Shown: in pieces, positions 51,905 through 61,555 of the stretch
How positions within the stretch are numbered: the first letter of the stretch is position 1
Layout: each line of letters begins with the position of its first letter
Source of the DNA: Butyrivibrio sp. XPD2002
GTDB taxonomy: Bacteria > Bacillota > Clostridia > Lachnospirales > Lachnospiraceae
NCBI RefSeq assembly: GCF_000423945.1
Contig: NZ_AUIY01000005.1
Coordinates: 62,001-126,000, forward strand
Direction of reading: 5' to 3'
DNA length: 64,000 nucleotides
The notes under the pieces: generated by a model
Databases searched by the model: none
Told to the model about the DNA's origin: nothing
What the model saw: only the letters and a program-made list of their open reading frames with translations
Position numbers and translations under genes: made by a program

Positions 51905-52675
51905 TCAGATGCATACGAATTCTTCACCCTTCACATTCTTCCTTGTCCAGGTCTTCACCGCCTGCTCCTTTAAGAACTGTACAAATCCCTCGATTTTATC
52001 AGTGTGATCAAATACTTCAAGTGCCATATAGTAGGTCTCTTTATCTTCATCAAAAATAATAATCGGAGGAAGATCATTTACCATCAATATATAATTCAGA
52101 AGTGTTCTTCCAACCCTTCCGTTACCATCTGCAAATGCATGGATCCTTTCAAAACTGCAATGAAACCAAGCTGCTGCCTTCAGGATTTTCTCTGCTGTAT
52201 CCAGTTCTGCTTCACTTAGTTCTTTACATATAAACTGCACTTCTTCAGGTACATCTTCCGGAAGTACACCCACAGACATGCCTACACCATAATAATTCTT
52301 CTTGTATGTTCCGGGACGCTCTCCCTTCTGCCAACGACTTTCATCATAACATCCATGACATAGCTTATCCTGAATCTCAAGAATCAGTTCCTCTGTCAGA
52401 GCATCTCGACTTACTATTTTATTCTTTAAAAACTCGTAGCAAACTCTCTGATTTTCTGTCTCAAAAAGAGCGCGCAAATCTCCTGTATAACCAATCACCT
52501 TACCATTTTCAAATATTTCTCTGGTCTGAATGATCGTTATCTGAGACCCTTCAATCTTGTTGGAATTATATGCAAAGAGAATCCGGAAATCGCCAAGAGC
52601 AACATCCAGATCAGCAATAGTTTTTATATCTTTTTTCTGCCACGCAGCTACTATGTCAGTGTAAGTAATTGGCAT
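51905..52675 (-). CDS. Fic-family protein (class II, self-inhibited)
   Basis: A 256-residue protein. The Fic motif IHAFADGNGRVGR is at about residues 178-190, with all catalytic and Mg2+ residues present, so AMP transfer to a target hydroxyl is expected. A class II inhibitory helix motif (S/T)-x3-E-(G/N) is seen before it as NSNKIEGSQI near residue 40. The ATG at 52675 lies five bases after GGGGG; another ATG at 52687 is in frame. No antitoxin gene is next to it, as expected when inhibition is internal. Target unknown. Confidence 0.93.
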   Translation of the reverse strand: MPITYTDIVAAWQKKDIKTIADLDVALGDFRILFAYNSNKIEGSQITIIQTREIFENGKVIGYTGDLRALFETENQRVCYEFLKNKIVSRDALTEELILEIQDKLCHGCYDESRWQKGERPGTYKKNYYGVGMSVGVLPEDVPEEVQFICKELSEAELDTAEKILKAAAWFHCSFERIHAFADGNGRVGRTLLNYILMVNDLPPIIIFDEDKETYYMALEVFDHTDKIEGFVQFLKEQAVKTWTRKNVKGEEFVCI

Positions 52676-52789
52676 ATAATCCCCCATAATAAATTCATTA
52701 TTGCAGAGTAGTGACCGTCGTTATATCTTTGCTAATCTCTTTATTGCAACTTGAGCGGATATACTAGTCCTCCTTCCGATTGTAAAGAT

Positions 52790-53611
52790 TCATAACCATT
52801 CTGATATTTTTCCATTAGTTATCCCCCATGGAATTCCAGTCTTATATCCCAAGTTATTGCAATATTTGCAAAAAGGTACTTCAGAGGCTAAAGCAGATAA
52901 AATTTCATCAGGATCGTCAACTTTATAAATATCTATATAATCATCTGCCGTTACTTTAAGATGTTTTCCAAAGTATTGATTGAAAATTTCGATATTTGGA
53001 ATCAGCGTACATGTAAAGAGTTTTCCGTTTTCCAACGTTACGCATTCATTTCCTTTTGCACAAATTGAATAACTAATAGCAGGAGTTTGTTTTCCCTCGC
53101 AGTCAATAGGCACACAATACATTACTTTAATCTGTTCATCTGAATGCGCCTGATAATATATTTTTATTTCGTTTTCCTTTGCAAGCTTAACAGCCCTATC
53201 ATAATCAAAGTTAATTGGATATTTTGTTATTTTTAATTCAACACCACATTTCCTACAGCATTCCCAAAATTCCTCACTCTGATTTAAGAGAAGTGTTCCA
53301 TTTGTAATAATCGATATCCCTGTATTCGGAAACATGCTTCTTATAAACCTGCAATATTTCACTATATCTCTATTTAGCAAAGGCTCCCCTCCAAGCAAAT
53401 TAATCTGTTCCACCCGTTCGCCAAATATTTCTTTTATTCTGTTTAAATCCTTCTCTACCGTCTCAAACTTGGCATATTGTTCATTTGCTATGCATGAGAA
53501 ATGATCGCATCCCCTACATCTAAGGTTGCAATGTTTCACAATATCTATACCAAATCTAAGAGTTTCTTTTTTCTTCTTTCTTTTTGTAATAATATGAACT
53601 ACATTTTTCAT
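52790..53611 (-). CDS. Radical SAM protein in the glycan cluster (1)
   Basis: A 273-residue protein. The cluster motif CNLRCRGC (C-x3-C-x2-C, residues 28-35) is followed by INLLGGEPLLNRDI and ISIITNGTLL, the SAM-binding and 'GGE' elements. Further Cys in YCVPIDC, SICAKGNEC, LFTC and CKYCN suggest a SPASM-like auxiliary cluster. The ATG at 53611 overlaps the flippase stop (ATGA), so it is coupled; an upstream TTG at 53689 has no ribosome site. It is the last gene of the polysaccharide run. Substrate could be a sugar intermediate or a small peptide. Confidence 0.88.
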   Translation of the reverse strand: MKNVVHIITKRKKKKETLRFGIDIVKHCNLRCRGCDHFSCIANEQYAKFETVEKDLNRIKEIFGERVEQINLLGGEPLLNRDIVKYCRFIRSMFPNTGISIITNGTLLLNQSEEFWECCRKCGVELKITKYPINFDYDRAVKLAKENEIKIYYQAHSDEQIKVMYCVPIDCEGKQTPAISYSICAKGNECVTLENGKLFTCTLIPNIEIFNQYFGKHLKVTADDYIDIYKVDDPDEILSALASEVPFCKYCNNLGYKTGIPWGITNGKISEWL

Positions 53612-55047
53612 TCGCTGTGGAATATATTCCTTAAATCTGAGCACTTTTCTCCCCCATATTTCTTCGATGTTATTGTTAATAATATCCAAATCACCAAATA
53701 TGCGAAGCTACTTATTGCCGCTTTTATAAAAATCCCAATCCACCCATCCATAAAGCTTATATTTCTTACACACAAAATAACAATCATACCTATAAATGCA
53801 TTATGAAGTAATAAACAATTCATCTTTCTTATTGGCAAAACTTTTCGCACAGCAAATATTTGAGTCAAGCACACAACCATTTCCGTAATTAGCGTTCCAA
53901 TCGCAGCTCCACATGACATAAAGAGCGGTATCAATGTAATATTTAATAGCAAATTTATAAATGCTCCTATCACTCTTGCCCCAACATAAATCTTCTGATA
54001 CCCATTGGGAATCAAAAACTGATAACAAACTACATTTGTATAAGCAATAATAGTACATGTGGGAATAAGTATCCAAAAAAGAATAATACATTTTTCAAAA
54101 CCTTCTCCATAAAATAAAGGCACAAACAAATCAGCTATACATATGATTCCCGTTCCTAAAAAAGTGGCTATTGACAATGAACACTTTAGCGAATTCAATA
54201 TCAACTCATTTATTTTTATTTCTTCTGAAAAATTACGAGTAATATACGACATGCGCGGAAGCATAACTGTATTTAATGCAACTATAAATGCCATGGGCAC
54301 ATTTATTATCTTTTCACTACTATAGTAATATCCAACTTCTGTATCACCGGCAAAAACTCCTAGCATAACTTTATCCATTGTCTTATAAAAATTTACTGCC
54401 ACAACCGGGATAAACATTATCAGATTAGGTCTTAAATGAATCAGAATCTTTTCAGGACTTGGCTTTACAAAAAAAACATATTTCTTTATAAGAATCCATA
54501 ACAAAAGTTGACTAACAAGCATTCCACACGAAATAATACATGCATACTTCCATACATCTTCCTTCGATTTTATAAAAACAAAAACCAATATAGTCGTGAC
54601 TAATTTTACAAAAAAATCTCTGCTAACCGTAATTCTAAACTCTTCAAGTCCATTAAAAAACCAAGTAATATCAGTTCCTTCAGCAAATAAAATAATTACC
54701 ATTATAAATGCAATAATTCGAATCTTAGAAAAGAAAAAGCAGTAAAACAAATACAACACAACTGTGATAATCAACATAATCAACTGCATTGCATATATAT
54801 TTACAAATTTGTCCGACATCTCATGTTTATTATCACGAACCTCAGCAATCGATTTGTTCCCATAACTTCTAAGTCCCAAAACAATAGCCAAAGAAAAATA
54901 ACTTACAATCGAATATTCATATGCATAACTTCCGATTCCTTCAGCTCCTAAAATTCTAGACAGATACGGTGTTGTTATCAAAGGAATTATGATCCTAAAC
55001 AACTGAAAAAAAACATTGTATGCATAGTTTCTAACTATTTTTTTCAA
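53608..55047 (-). CDS. Wzx-type polysaccharide flippase
   Basis: A 479-residue protein with twelve to fourteen membrane helices. The start LKKIVRNYAYNVFFQLFRIII, then PLITTPYLSRILGAEGIGSYAYEYSI, is the polysaccharide-exporter (MATE/Wzx) hallmark. It flips undecaprenyl-linked oligosaccharide repeat units. The TTG at 55047 lies about seven bases after GAGG and is preferred over the GTG at 55074. The gene is A/T-rich like its neighbours. It is coupled to the radical SAM gene downstream and follows the polymerase upstream. Confidence 0.93.
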   Translation of the reverse strand: MKKIVRNYAYNVFFQLFRIIIPLITTPYLSRILGAEGIGSYAYEYSIVSYFSLAIVLGLRSYGNKSIAEVRDNKHEMSDKFVNIYAMQLIMLIITVVLYLFYCFFFSKIRIIAFIMVIILFAEGTDITWFFNGLEEFRITVSRDFFVKLVTTILVFVFIKSKEDVWKYACIISCGMLVSQLLLWILIKKYVFFVKPSPEKILIHLRPNLIMFIPVVAVNFYKTMDKVMLGVFAGDTEVGYYYSSEKIINVPMAFIVALNTVMLPRMSYITRNFSEEIKINELILNSLKCSLSIATFLGTGIICIADLFVPLFYGEGFEKCIILFWILIPTCTIIAYTNVVCYQFLIPNGYQKIYVGARVIGAFINLLLNITLIPLFMSCGAAIGTLITEMVVCLTQIFAVRKVLPIRKMNCLLLHNAFIGMIVILCVRNISFMDGWIGIFIKAAISSFAYLVIWILLTITSKKYGGEKCSDLRNIFHSE

Positions 55048-55095
55048 AAGCAGACCTCGTAATCGTTTATACACTATTTCAAATAAAGCATGTTA

Positions 55096-56295
55096 TTACA
55101 ATTTAAAGACAAGCTTTCTTTCCAAACTGCTTTCTTCAACATAACTATTATCCTTGTATATAACCTGGGCAAACGCCAAAAGAAAAACATTATGAGTTAG
55201 CTGTACCAATCCAGCTTCCATAATTCCATAAATTGAATATATAAACAATATCACCAATAAAAGTCGATTCTTGGCATTCTTCTTCATTAACAAATAATAG
55301 CCAACAATAAATAGAACAAAAATAATGGTTCCAAATCTAAGCCATAGGTTAGCGTATCCATTATCAAAATACATACGTGCTCTAATTCTGATAATTCCAT
55401 TCTCAACTGCTGCAGTACTGAATTTTTTTCCAAGTAAAGAACTTCCAAATCTCTTATACACCTTATGAGCCCAATAAAATCTTCTGGAAATAAGCTGATC
55501 AATTAGTCCCAAAGTAGGTATGAGTCTTATATCCACCACCGTAAAAAGTATGCTCAAAATTCCTATCAAAGCACTACCTATACGTAATATCACATTCACA
55601 TAATCGATAAGATTCGATTCCTTTCTCTCCAATATTTTCAAAATCAAAATTAACGTAATATACGCAAGCACACATATTGTAGCCGTTTGTGAGTCAGTAA
55701 CTCTATGCATCCAATACCCTACAACTCCAACAACCGTAAAATGTGCAAGTCCAAAGCTATCCCAAAATGCATAGCTAAAGCAGAGGATCCATTGAAACAC
55801 TCTTAACCCCAATTGATTAGGATGGGCAAACCCCAGTGAATGTCTAGGCATACCATGTCTATACATTACATAATCCGGAATATAATTGATTTTATATAGA
55901 AAAATAACGAATACTATACCTACCGTCAGAACAACAAATGCCACTTTTGCCATCTGCTTCAAATGACACTTTTTAGAAGCCACAATAAACAACCATGCTG
56001 CTAACAAATATTGGAACCCACTATTTATAGTAGCTATAAGCACTAATGCTGTAATCGAAGAAATAATAGCCATATCATATTTGGTATAGCTTTGAAAAAA
56101 CACAATCTGTACTACAAGCATTATACTAACTAGTACCGTTACTCTATCTTCGTATACAGATTTAGGCATTTCATTAATGTATTCCAAAGTGGATTTAAAA
56201 AATATTTCGCTTCCAAACCACAAAACGAAAGTCAGATAATACCAAAAATTTGAAGGTATTTCTATATTGAATTCAGTAATTTTTTTATTCACCAT
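55096..56295 (-). CDS. Wzy-type polysaccharide polymerase
   Basis: A 399-residue membrane protein with about ten helices and a large loop. The motif RHGMPRHSLGFAHPNQLG near residue 150 is typical of O-antigen/EPS polymerases, where the conserved His and Asn-Gln lie outside the membrane. The C-terminal FGTIIFVLFIVGYYLLMKK and MEAGLVQLTHN are consistent. Its position next to a flippase and glycosyltransferases supports the call. The stop of the previous gene is three bases upstream. Confidence 0.88.
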   Translation of the reverse strand: MVNKKITEFNIEIPSNFWYYLTFVLWFGSEIFFKSTLEYINEMPKSVYEDRVTVLVSIMLVVQIVFFQSYTKYDMAIISSITALVLIATINSGFQYLLAAWLFIVASKKCHLKQMAKVAFVVLTVGIVFVIFLYKINYIPDYVMYRHGMPRHSLGFAHPNQLGLRVFQWILCFSYAFWDSFGLAHFTVVGVVGYWMHRVTDSQTATICVLAYITLILILKILERKESNLIDYVNVILRIGSALIGILSILFTVVDIRLIPTLGLIDQLISRRFYWAHKVYKRFGSSLLGKKFSTAAVENGIIRIRARMYFDNGYANLWLRFGTIIFVLFIVGYYLLMKKNAKNRLLLVILFIYSIYGIMEAGLVQLTHNVFLLAFAQVIYKDNSYVEESSLERKLVFKL

Positions 56296-56298
56296 ACT

Positions 56299-57174
56299 CT
56301 ATATCTTCTTTTTATTTCTAATCAAATAAAAAACATATAATAATCCTGCAATATTCATTAAATATTTATATAAATCTTTTTTCTTTTTAGTTAGCTCATA
56401 TAATTCGCGGCTTTCCCGCTTGCAGTTTAAATGTAATTTCAAACTATTATATACTATGCCATTAAGTAATTTTTCAGTAGCAAATATAAACTCCTTATTT
56501 CCAGAATATTTGTCATATAAAACCTTATTTATTCTTAATAGTTTCTTATTATCAAAAGTCGTTATTGTCTGCGTTATCATATAATATGAATCTGCCAATA
56601 TTTCGTAACACAACACTACCCTATACTTCAGCGAAGCTCTAACCATCCAGTCATAGTCCTGCCACATAAACAGCTCATTATCAAATTTAATATCATTAAC
56701 CACCTGACGTTTTGCTAATATCATGATGGTATCTGTAATACCTTGACCCTGAAGTATTTCCTTTCCAACTATTCCTTCTTTATAAAGAGGTATTATTTTC
56801 TCGTATTCAATGGGATAATCATGCCTTTCGATCCTACAAAGGCATATATCTGCATCATATTTTTTTAGGCACTCTAATTGTTTTTCCAGCTTACCTTTTC
56901 TCCATGTGTCATCACTATCAAGAAAAGCAACATAATCTCCATTTGCAACATCAATACCTGTATTTCTCGCAATACACGCACCAGATCTAGCATCTAATCT
57001 TATATATTTTAAATTCTCATAACTACATGCTTTTATTCTTTCCTCCGTATTATCATCAGAGCAATCATCAACAACAATAATCTCTACATCTTTGTATGTT
57101 TGATTATTTACGCTATCTATTGCCCGAACTATAGTCCCTGCTCTGTTATATGTTGGTATTATTACCGAAACCAT
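56299..57174 (-). CDS. Family 2 glycosyltransferase (A)
   Basis: A 291-residue GT-A enzyme. VSVIIPTYNRAGTIVRAIDSV opens the nucleotide-sugar fold, EIIVVDDCSDD follows, and the metal motif is in DYVAFLDSDDTWRKGKLEKQ. WQDYDWMVRA is the catalytic-acid region. It should add one sugar to the lipid-linked repeat unit; donor unknown. RBS GGTGGGAG. Coupled within three bases to the polymerase gene. Confidence 0.92.
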   Translation of the reverse strand: MVSVIIPTYNRAGTIVRAIDSVNNQTYKDVEIIVVDDCSDDNTEERIKACSYENLKYIRLDARSGACIARNTGIDVANGDYVAFLDSDDTWRKGKLEKQLECLKKYDADICLCRIERHDYPIEYEKIIPLYKEGIVGKEILQGQGITDTIMILAKRQVVNDIKFDNELFMWQDYDWMVRASLKYRVVLCYEILADSYYMITQTITTFDNKKLLRINKVLYDKYSGNKEFIFATEKLLNGIVYNSLKLHLNCKRESRELYELTKKKKDLYKYLMNIAGLLYVFYLIRNKKKI

Positions 57175-57183
57175 ACTCCCACC

Positions 57184-58113
57184 CTAAACTGTTAAATACA
57201 TCCATAAGTTACGCTTGCAACGATATATTCTGTGTTTTATAAAAATCCAAACCCTCTTTGTTTTACGTTTTGATTCAAAATCCTCTAGATCCTTTATCAA
57301 ATTGCTATCTTTTTCCAACCGAATCGAAATGTATTGCATCTCTATAGCTTGTTTAATAACCTTCTCTGTCCTTTTTTTCGACCTTAATATCTGGTTTCCT
57401 CTAAAAATATTACTGATATAATTTATATATCTTCCTGCAGAAAGATCTTTTTGCGCTCCAATTAAATTATCAGCATGCTGCCTATATCTGACATATTTAT
57501 GATCAATATACTGTATTTCACCCGTAGCCGAAGCAACTATGGCCATCCACCAATCATGCTGAATAATGTTATCGATTGACTGAAATTTGAGGCATTCTTT
57601 CTTCAATGCTTCATTTATCATGCAAGAGCAACCTGCTACAACATTCTGTACTATCAGATTTCTCAATTCCAATTTTTCAGGGTCAAGTCTGCAATAATGA
57701 AGAAAAGAATCTGATATCAAATTATTCCTTTCATCGACAACATACATATCTGAGAAAAACAATACTGGTTTAACACTATTAAAATATATACTTTTATATT
57801 TTTTATAAATCTGTTCTATCTTATTTATTTCCCATATGTCATCCTGATCGGCAAAAAAATACAAATCTGCTTCTACTCTTTTTAACATTTCAAGAAAATT
57901 TTTTTTGGAACTTCCAGTTTTTTCAAACTCCATTATCCTAAGTCTATCAGGATATGCTCCTTTGAATTCTTTTATAATGCTAACCGTCTCATCTTTCGAT
58001 CCATCATCATGTACATAACATATAAAATTCGAATATGTTTGCTGAACTATTGACTCTAACTGTTCCCGTATATATTTTTCTCCATTATATGTTGCAAGAA
58101 GTACTGCTATCAT
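57184..58113 (-). CDS. Family 2 glycosyltransferase (B)
   Basis: A 309-residue enzyme. IAVLLATYNGEKYIREQLES and CYVHDDGSKDETVSI mark the donor-binding half, FFADQDDIW is the metal motif, and QHDWWMAI is the catalytic-acid region, together resembling rhamnosyl-type transferases of EPS clusters. It ends with a basic helix that may associate with the membrane. It starts three bases after the previous gene's stop. Confidence 0.92.
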   Translation of the reverse strand: MIAVLLATYNGEKYIREQLESIVQQTYSNFICYVHDDGSKDETVSIIKEFKGAYPDRLRIMEFEKTGSSKKNFLEMLKRVEADLYFFADQDDIWEINKIEQIYKKYKSIYFNSVKPVLFFSDMYVVDERNNLISDSFLHYCRLDPEKLELRNLIVQNVVAGCSCMINEALKKECLKFQSIDNIIQHDWWMAIVASATGEIQYIDHKYVRYRQHADNLIGAQKDLSAGRYINYISNIFRGNQILRSKKRTEKVIKQAIEMQYISIRLEKDSNLIKDLEDFESKRKTKRVWIFIKHRIYRCKRNLWMYLTV

Positions 58114-58116
58114 AAA

Positions 58117-59118
58117 TCAGTTCCTATCAAGAATTCGGTCTAATCTATCAAACAAATGTCGAACACTAAATTCATTTTGATAATTGAAATCTATATTTTC
58201 TCTTGTTTTAATCCAATCAAAATCTATATCATCTATTTTTTCAAAATACCTAACATATTCTTCATTATAAAGTGGCATAGCTTTAACATTTTTATTGTTT
58301 GTAATTATCTTTTTATTCAATATTACTGCTTCCAAATATCTAAGAGAGGATGTCTTTTGCCCCTCGCATAACACTTCCAAAATACAATTAGACTGCATTA
58401 TCTGCTTTAATACCTGTCTATAACATATACGTCTTGTCTTATATATGTCCTTATTTTTTAGAAAGAAACTCAAAACAGCTTTTTTTCGATCAATAACATT
58501 AAAATCACATTTCAAGCCATTCATGCATGCTCTGTCATATAGATTTTCAATCAAATGACTACGTTTTTTATTATATCCAACAAAAAACAAATCTGTTTGT
58601 ATATCTCTCTGTCCTTCGTTCGCGCAAATATCCAACGGCAAACTGAAATGATTGATTCCATATTTTTGTGCATCATTATCATCAAATGTCATTACAACAT
58701 CAAATATATCAAAGCAATCCGAAATGGAATTCCACCCCCCATTTGATTTAAAATCCAAAGAATCAAATAATAGCAATACAAATTTGCATTTTCTCTCAGT
58801 TTTAAACTTAATCAGATACTCTTTATTTATTTCTCTATCAATTTTTAACCCCGGTGCAAGAACTACTATATTTTCATAATTATCGTCGAAATCAATATAC
58901 TCTAACACGTGATAAGCAAACCAGGCATTTTTATTAATCCATGAAAACAGCCATGAAAATCTATTAGAAAAGCATACGTAAAAAACAGCCTTTAATAAAC
59001 TATTAGTAATTTTAAAACTAGGATAATATAGCTCAACATTATCTGTTATTCCGGATTCAATTCCCAAAAGTGATTCATGTATTGCACTTCCACTTGTTAT
59101 AACATAGTACTTTCTCAA
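58117..59118 (-). CDS. Probable glycosyltransferase, CgeB/GT-B-like
   Basis: A 333-residue protein. The N-terminal half shows alpha/beta alternation (YYVITSGSAIHESLLG, NIVVLAPGLK, CKFVLLLFDSLDF). The C-terminal half has FVGYNKKRSHLIENLY, NCILEVLCEGQKTSSLRYLEAVILNKKIITNN, the donor-binding arrangement of GT-B/CgeB-like enzymes including a conserved Glu. No signal or membrane helix. The TTG start overlaps the previous stop (TTGA). Best read as another sugar transferase of the cluster; the family is a guess. Confidence 0.7.
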   Translation of the reverse strand: MRKYYVITSGSAIHESLLGIESGITDNVELYYPSFKITNSLLKAVFYVCFSNRFSWLFSWINKNAWFAYHVLEYIDFDDNYENIVVLAPGLKIDREINKEYLIKFKTERKCKFVLLLFDSLDFKSNGGWNSISDCFDIFDVVMTFDDNDAQKYGINHFSLPLDICANEGQRDIQTDLFFVGYNKKRSHLIENLYDRACMNGLKCDFNVIDRKKAVLSFFLKNKDIYKTRRICYRQVLKQIMQSNCILEVLCEGQKTSSLRYLEAVILNKKIITNNKNVKAMPLYNEEYVRYFEKIDDIDFDWIKTRENIDFNYQNEFSVRHLFDRLDRILDRN

Positions 59119-60392
59119 ATTATTCCATCCCTCACTGATGTGTTGGTTCCTAAATGTACTGAAGATATATCAAATTCAATTACACTTCTTTCCATTTCTC
59201 CTTTATAAGTTGAATCAATTGTCATTAAAGTTCTATCCCTTGTTATTCTTGGGTGTGTATCACATCTATATTCTCCATACATTCTAGGATCAGAAAAAAC
59301 ACAGACCAGCTCACAGTATTCACTATCGTATATATCAGCCATAAATATATGTTGATAATCACCTTTTAATGGGTATGTATCAGAAATTATTACATTTCCC
59401 CCCTTTATATAACTAGGATGACCATCTCTAACAAGCTTTGGATTTTCGAGTATTCTAGCATTTGATTCTACATTGCAGATATAATATTTACCGTCTGTCG
59501 ATGTAAATATCAGATTACTTTCATCAATCCAACAGTAATGTGAAGTAACTATTTCTCTAGTAATTAACCTTCTATTTTTACTTTTAAAGTCATAATAATA
59601 CAAGGCATTTTTCCAAAGCATATTCTTTCCTTTTGTCCACACATAAAAAAAGATAAATCCACTTCCATTAGGACTAATCGATATATGATTCACATAGCTT
59701 TCGTATTCATCTCCAACATGGTTTTCCAATGAAAGCTCTCTTAGATTAATCAAACATCTAGTCTCTCCTGTTGCCATATCTTCAAAAAAAATGCCATCAT
59801 CAACTGGAGCCACCTCATTTTGCGTTAAATCCACAAAATTTGAATAGCCATATCCTGGCCTTAATCTCTGCAATCTTGCAAAATTCAATGATAATCCATA
59901 ATCAGCTCCGGGACTAATATCATAAAAAGCTCTGTTATACCTATGTATAAGCTTCTTTTCATTCATGTCCCACAATTCAGTACAATAATTGCCGTTAGCC
60001 GTGTTATTAAAAAAAATACAATCTTCTTCAAGTGGATTCCACCTTAATCTGCTACCCTGCTGCCAATTCCACGCTTTGCTAGTTGCCACATCCTTAATTT
60101 CACCATTTCTTTTGTCAATGTATGAAATCGTTATTTCGTCTATTCCTGATATAGCTCCTTTTTTTAGCTTATGGACTAGAAGCTTACTATTATCAGCATT
60201 TCCTTGCTGAATATCATAGTAGCCAAAAAACAGATGGTACCCATCAACTGCATAAACCCTATGCTCAAGCTCTGTAATAATTTTCCCTACAGTACCCTTT
60301 TTGATATCATCAAAATATTTCTTACTCTGAATAGCTTTCTTTATCCTTTTTGTATTTTTTTCGCCTATCACACATTTAATTAACTGTTTCAT
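59115..60392 (-). CDS. Beta-propeller-like protein of the glycan cluster, function unknown
   Basis: A 425-residue cytoplasmic protein without signal peptide. After a basic N-terminus it shows repeated strands of the beta-propeller kind (YAVDGYHLFFGYYDIQ, WNPLEEDCIFFNNTANG, HISISPNGSGFIFFYVW, WIDESNLIFTSTDGKYYIC, GHPSYIKGGNVIISDTYP, HPRITRDRTLMTID). The spacing suggests six or seven blades, like oligogalacturonate-lyase or WD-like propellers. Conserved-looking His, Asp and Arg occur in DPRMYGEYRCDTHPRI. I recall similar genes in capsule clusters, without a function. It lies tightly between two transferase genes. Confidence 0.75.
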   Translation of the reverse strand: MKQLIKCVIGEKNTKRIKKAIQSKKYFDDIKKGTVGKIITELEHRVYAVDGYHLFFGYYDIQQGNADNSKLLVHKLKKGAISGIDEITISYIDKRNGEIKDVATSKAWNWQQGSRLRWNPLEEDCIFFNNTANGNYCTELWDMNEKKLIHRYNRAFYDISPGADYGLSLNFARLQRLRPGYGYSNFVDLTQNEVAPVDDGIFFEDMATGETRCLINLRELSLENHVGDEYESYVNHISISPNGSGFIFFYVWTKGKNMLWKNALYYYDFKSKNRRLITREIVTSHYCWIDESNLIFTSTDGKYYICNVESNARILENPKLVRDGHPSYIKGGNVIISDTYPLKGDYQHIFMADIYDSEYCELVCVFSDPRMYGEYRCDTHPRITRDRTLMTIDSTYKGEMERSVIEFDISSVHLGTNTSVRDGII

Positions 60393-60398
60393 GAATAA

Positions 60399-61550
60399 TC
60401 ACTCAACTTTACTATTCCAATCTATTGATTCCAAAAACGGTAATACAGATAAAGACTCCGAACAACGATACTCACATGCTTTATCATAATACATAGTTTG
60501 AATATCTTCATTCTCTAAATAGGTCTTATATGTAAAACTATTGTTATGGTATTTCTGCGTTTGAACGATTTCCCTGTATTTTTTATTATCCCCTTCCATA
60601 AATTTATAATGTCTAAGGACAGATAATATCGGAATATTATAGTTCTTTTGAAATGGTATTGGCTGATGATCTGTCCATAAATCTTCTTCCTCTGCATAGA
60701 TCATTGGTATCTTACCCAAAGCTTCAGAAAAGTTTTTACCAGTTTGAAATACACGCTTCCTTGGTCCGCCGCGAATCATCCTTCCCTTACCATCATTTGT
60801 TTCTATATATGAGTCGTCATCAAAAAAGCGATACTCTCTCACAAAATCTTTTTCATTATCCTTGTATAATTCATGTGAACTATACATATCAAGCATAACT
60901 GCGCCTGCTCTTTTATATCCTCGTTGTGTTAAATAATAGACAAACTCCGTAATATTATGATTTTCCATCCCCACATAGGAAAACAACTCATCTGAATCAA
61001 CAATCAAATACCACCTATTATATCCATATATATCTTGTATTTTTCTGACCCATGCAGTTTTTATCCCAGTAGCATATGATTCATCAGTCCAATAAACATC
61101 CACATCGAGCCCCATAAGAAATTCAAGAGTCCCATCAGATGAATCATTATCTATAAATACCATATGTTCTATTCCTAATGCTTTATGATATTCATATACT
61201 GCCTTTATACGTTTTAAATCATCTTTAACACAGCAAATTAATATTATATTATCGACAACATATTCATTTTTCTTTTTGCATATAAGTTTCCCTCCACCTA
61301 GATAACTATCTATGAATTCTTGCGCACCTGCCTTATCAAAATAAACTATAAATTTCTTAAAATTTTCTATTAACTTTTCATCGGCTTTAAAATTTTCTCC
61401 CTTAAGGTTCCTTCTTCTGTAATCATCTATAATGCCGAAATTATCTTTAATTTTTTTGTAGCTTCGCAAATTATGAGATATCCATATAAAAAATAGGCTC
61501 ATTGGTTTAGGAACAGCCCCTAGAATCTTTCTTGCTGAATCACTTATCAT
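60399..61550 (-). CDS. Family 2-type glycosyltransferase (PF13704-like)
   Basis: A 383-residue protein. After about 100 residues of lead sequence (LENFKKFIVYFDKAGAQEF region), a GT-A-like fold starts at ILICCVKDDLKRIKAVYEYH, then HMVFIDNDSSDGTLEFL, YNRWYLIVDSDELFSY (metal motif) and GYKRAGAVMLDMYSSHELY, the arrangement of Glyco_tranf_2_4/GT92-type enzymes. The end has many His and Tyr. Coupled closely to the radical SAM gene upstream (five-base gap). Confidence 0.85.
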   Translation of the reverse strand: MISDSARKILGAVPKPMSLFFIWISHNLRSYKKIKDNFGIIDDYRRRNLKGENFKADEKLIENFKKFIVYFDKAGAQEFIDSYLGGGKLICKKKNEYVVDNIILICCVKDDLKRIKAVYEYHKALGIEHMVFIDNDSSDGTLEFLMGLDVDVYWTDESYATGIKTAWVRKIQDIYGYNRWYLIVDSDELFSYVGMENHNITEFVYYLTQRGYKRAGAVMLDMYSSHELYKDNEKDFVREYRFFDDDSYIETNDGKGRMIRGGPRKRVFQTGKNFSEALGKIPMIYAEEEDLWTDHQPIPFQKNYNIPILSVLRHYKFMEGDNKKYREIVQTQKYHNNSFTYKTYLENEDIQTMYYDKACEYRCSESLSVLPFLESIDWNSKVE

Positions 61551-61555
61551 ATCAT

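Noticed and set aside
51905..52675. Fic plus neighbour as a toxin-antitoxin pair
   Set aside because: The adjacent frame is an Rpn remnant, not an antitoxin, and the Fic protein carries its own inhibitory motif (SNKIEG).
52790..53689. Longer start (TTG 53689) for the first radical SAM gene
   Set aside because: It would overlap the flippase by 82 bases without a ribosome site, whereas the ATG at 53611 forms an ATGA coupling.
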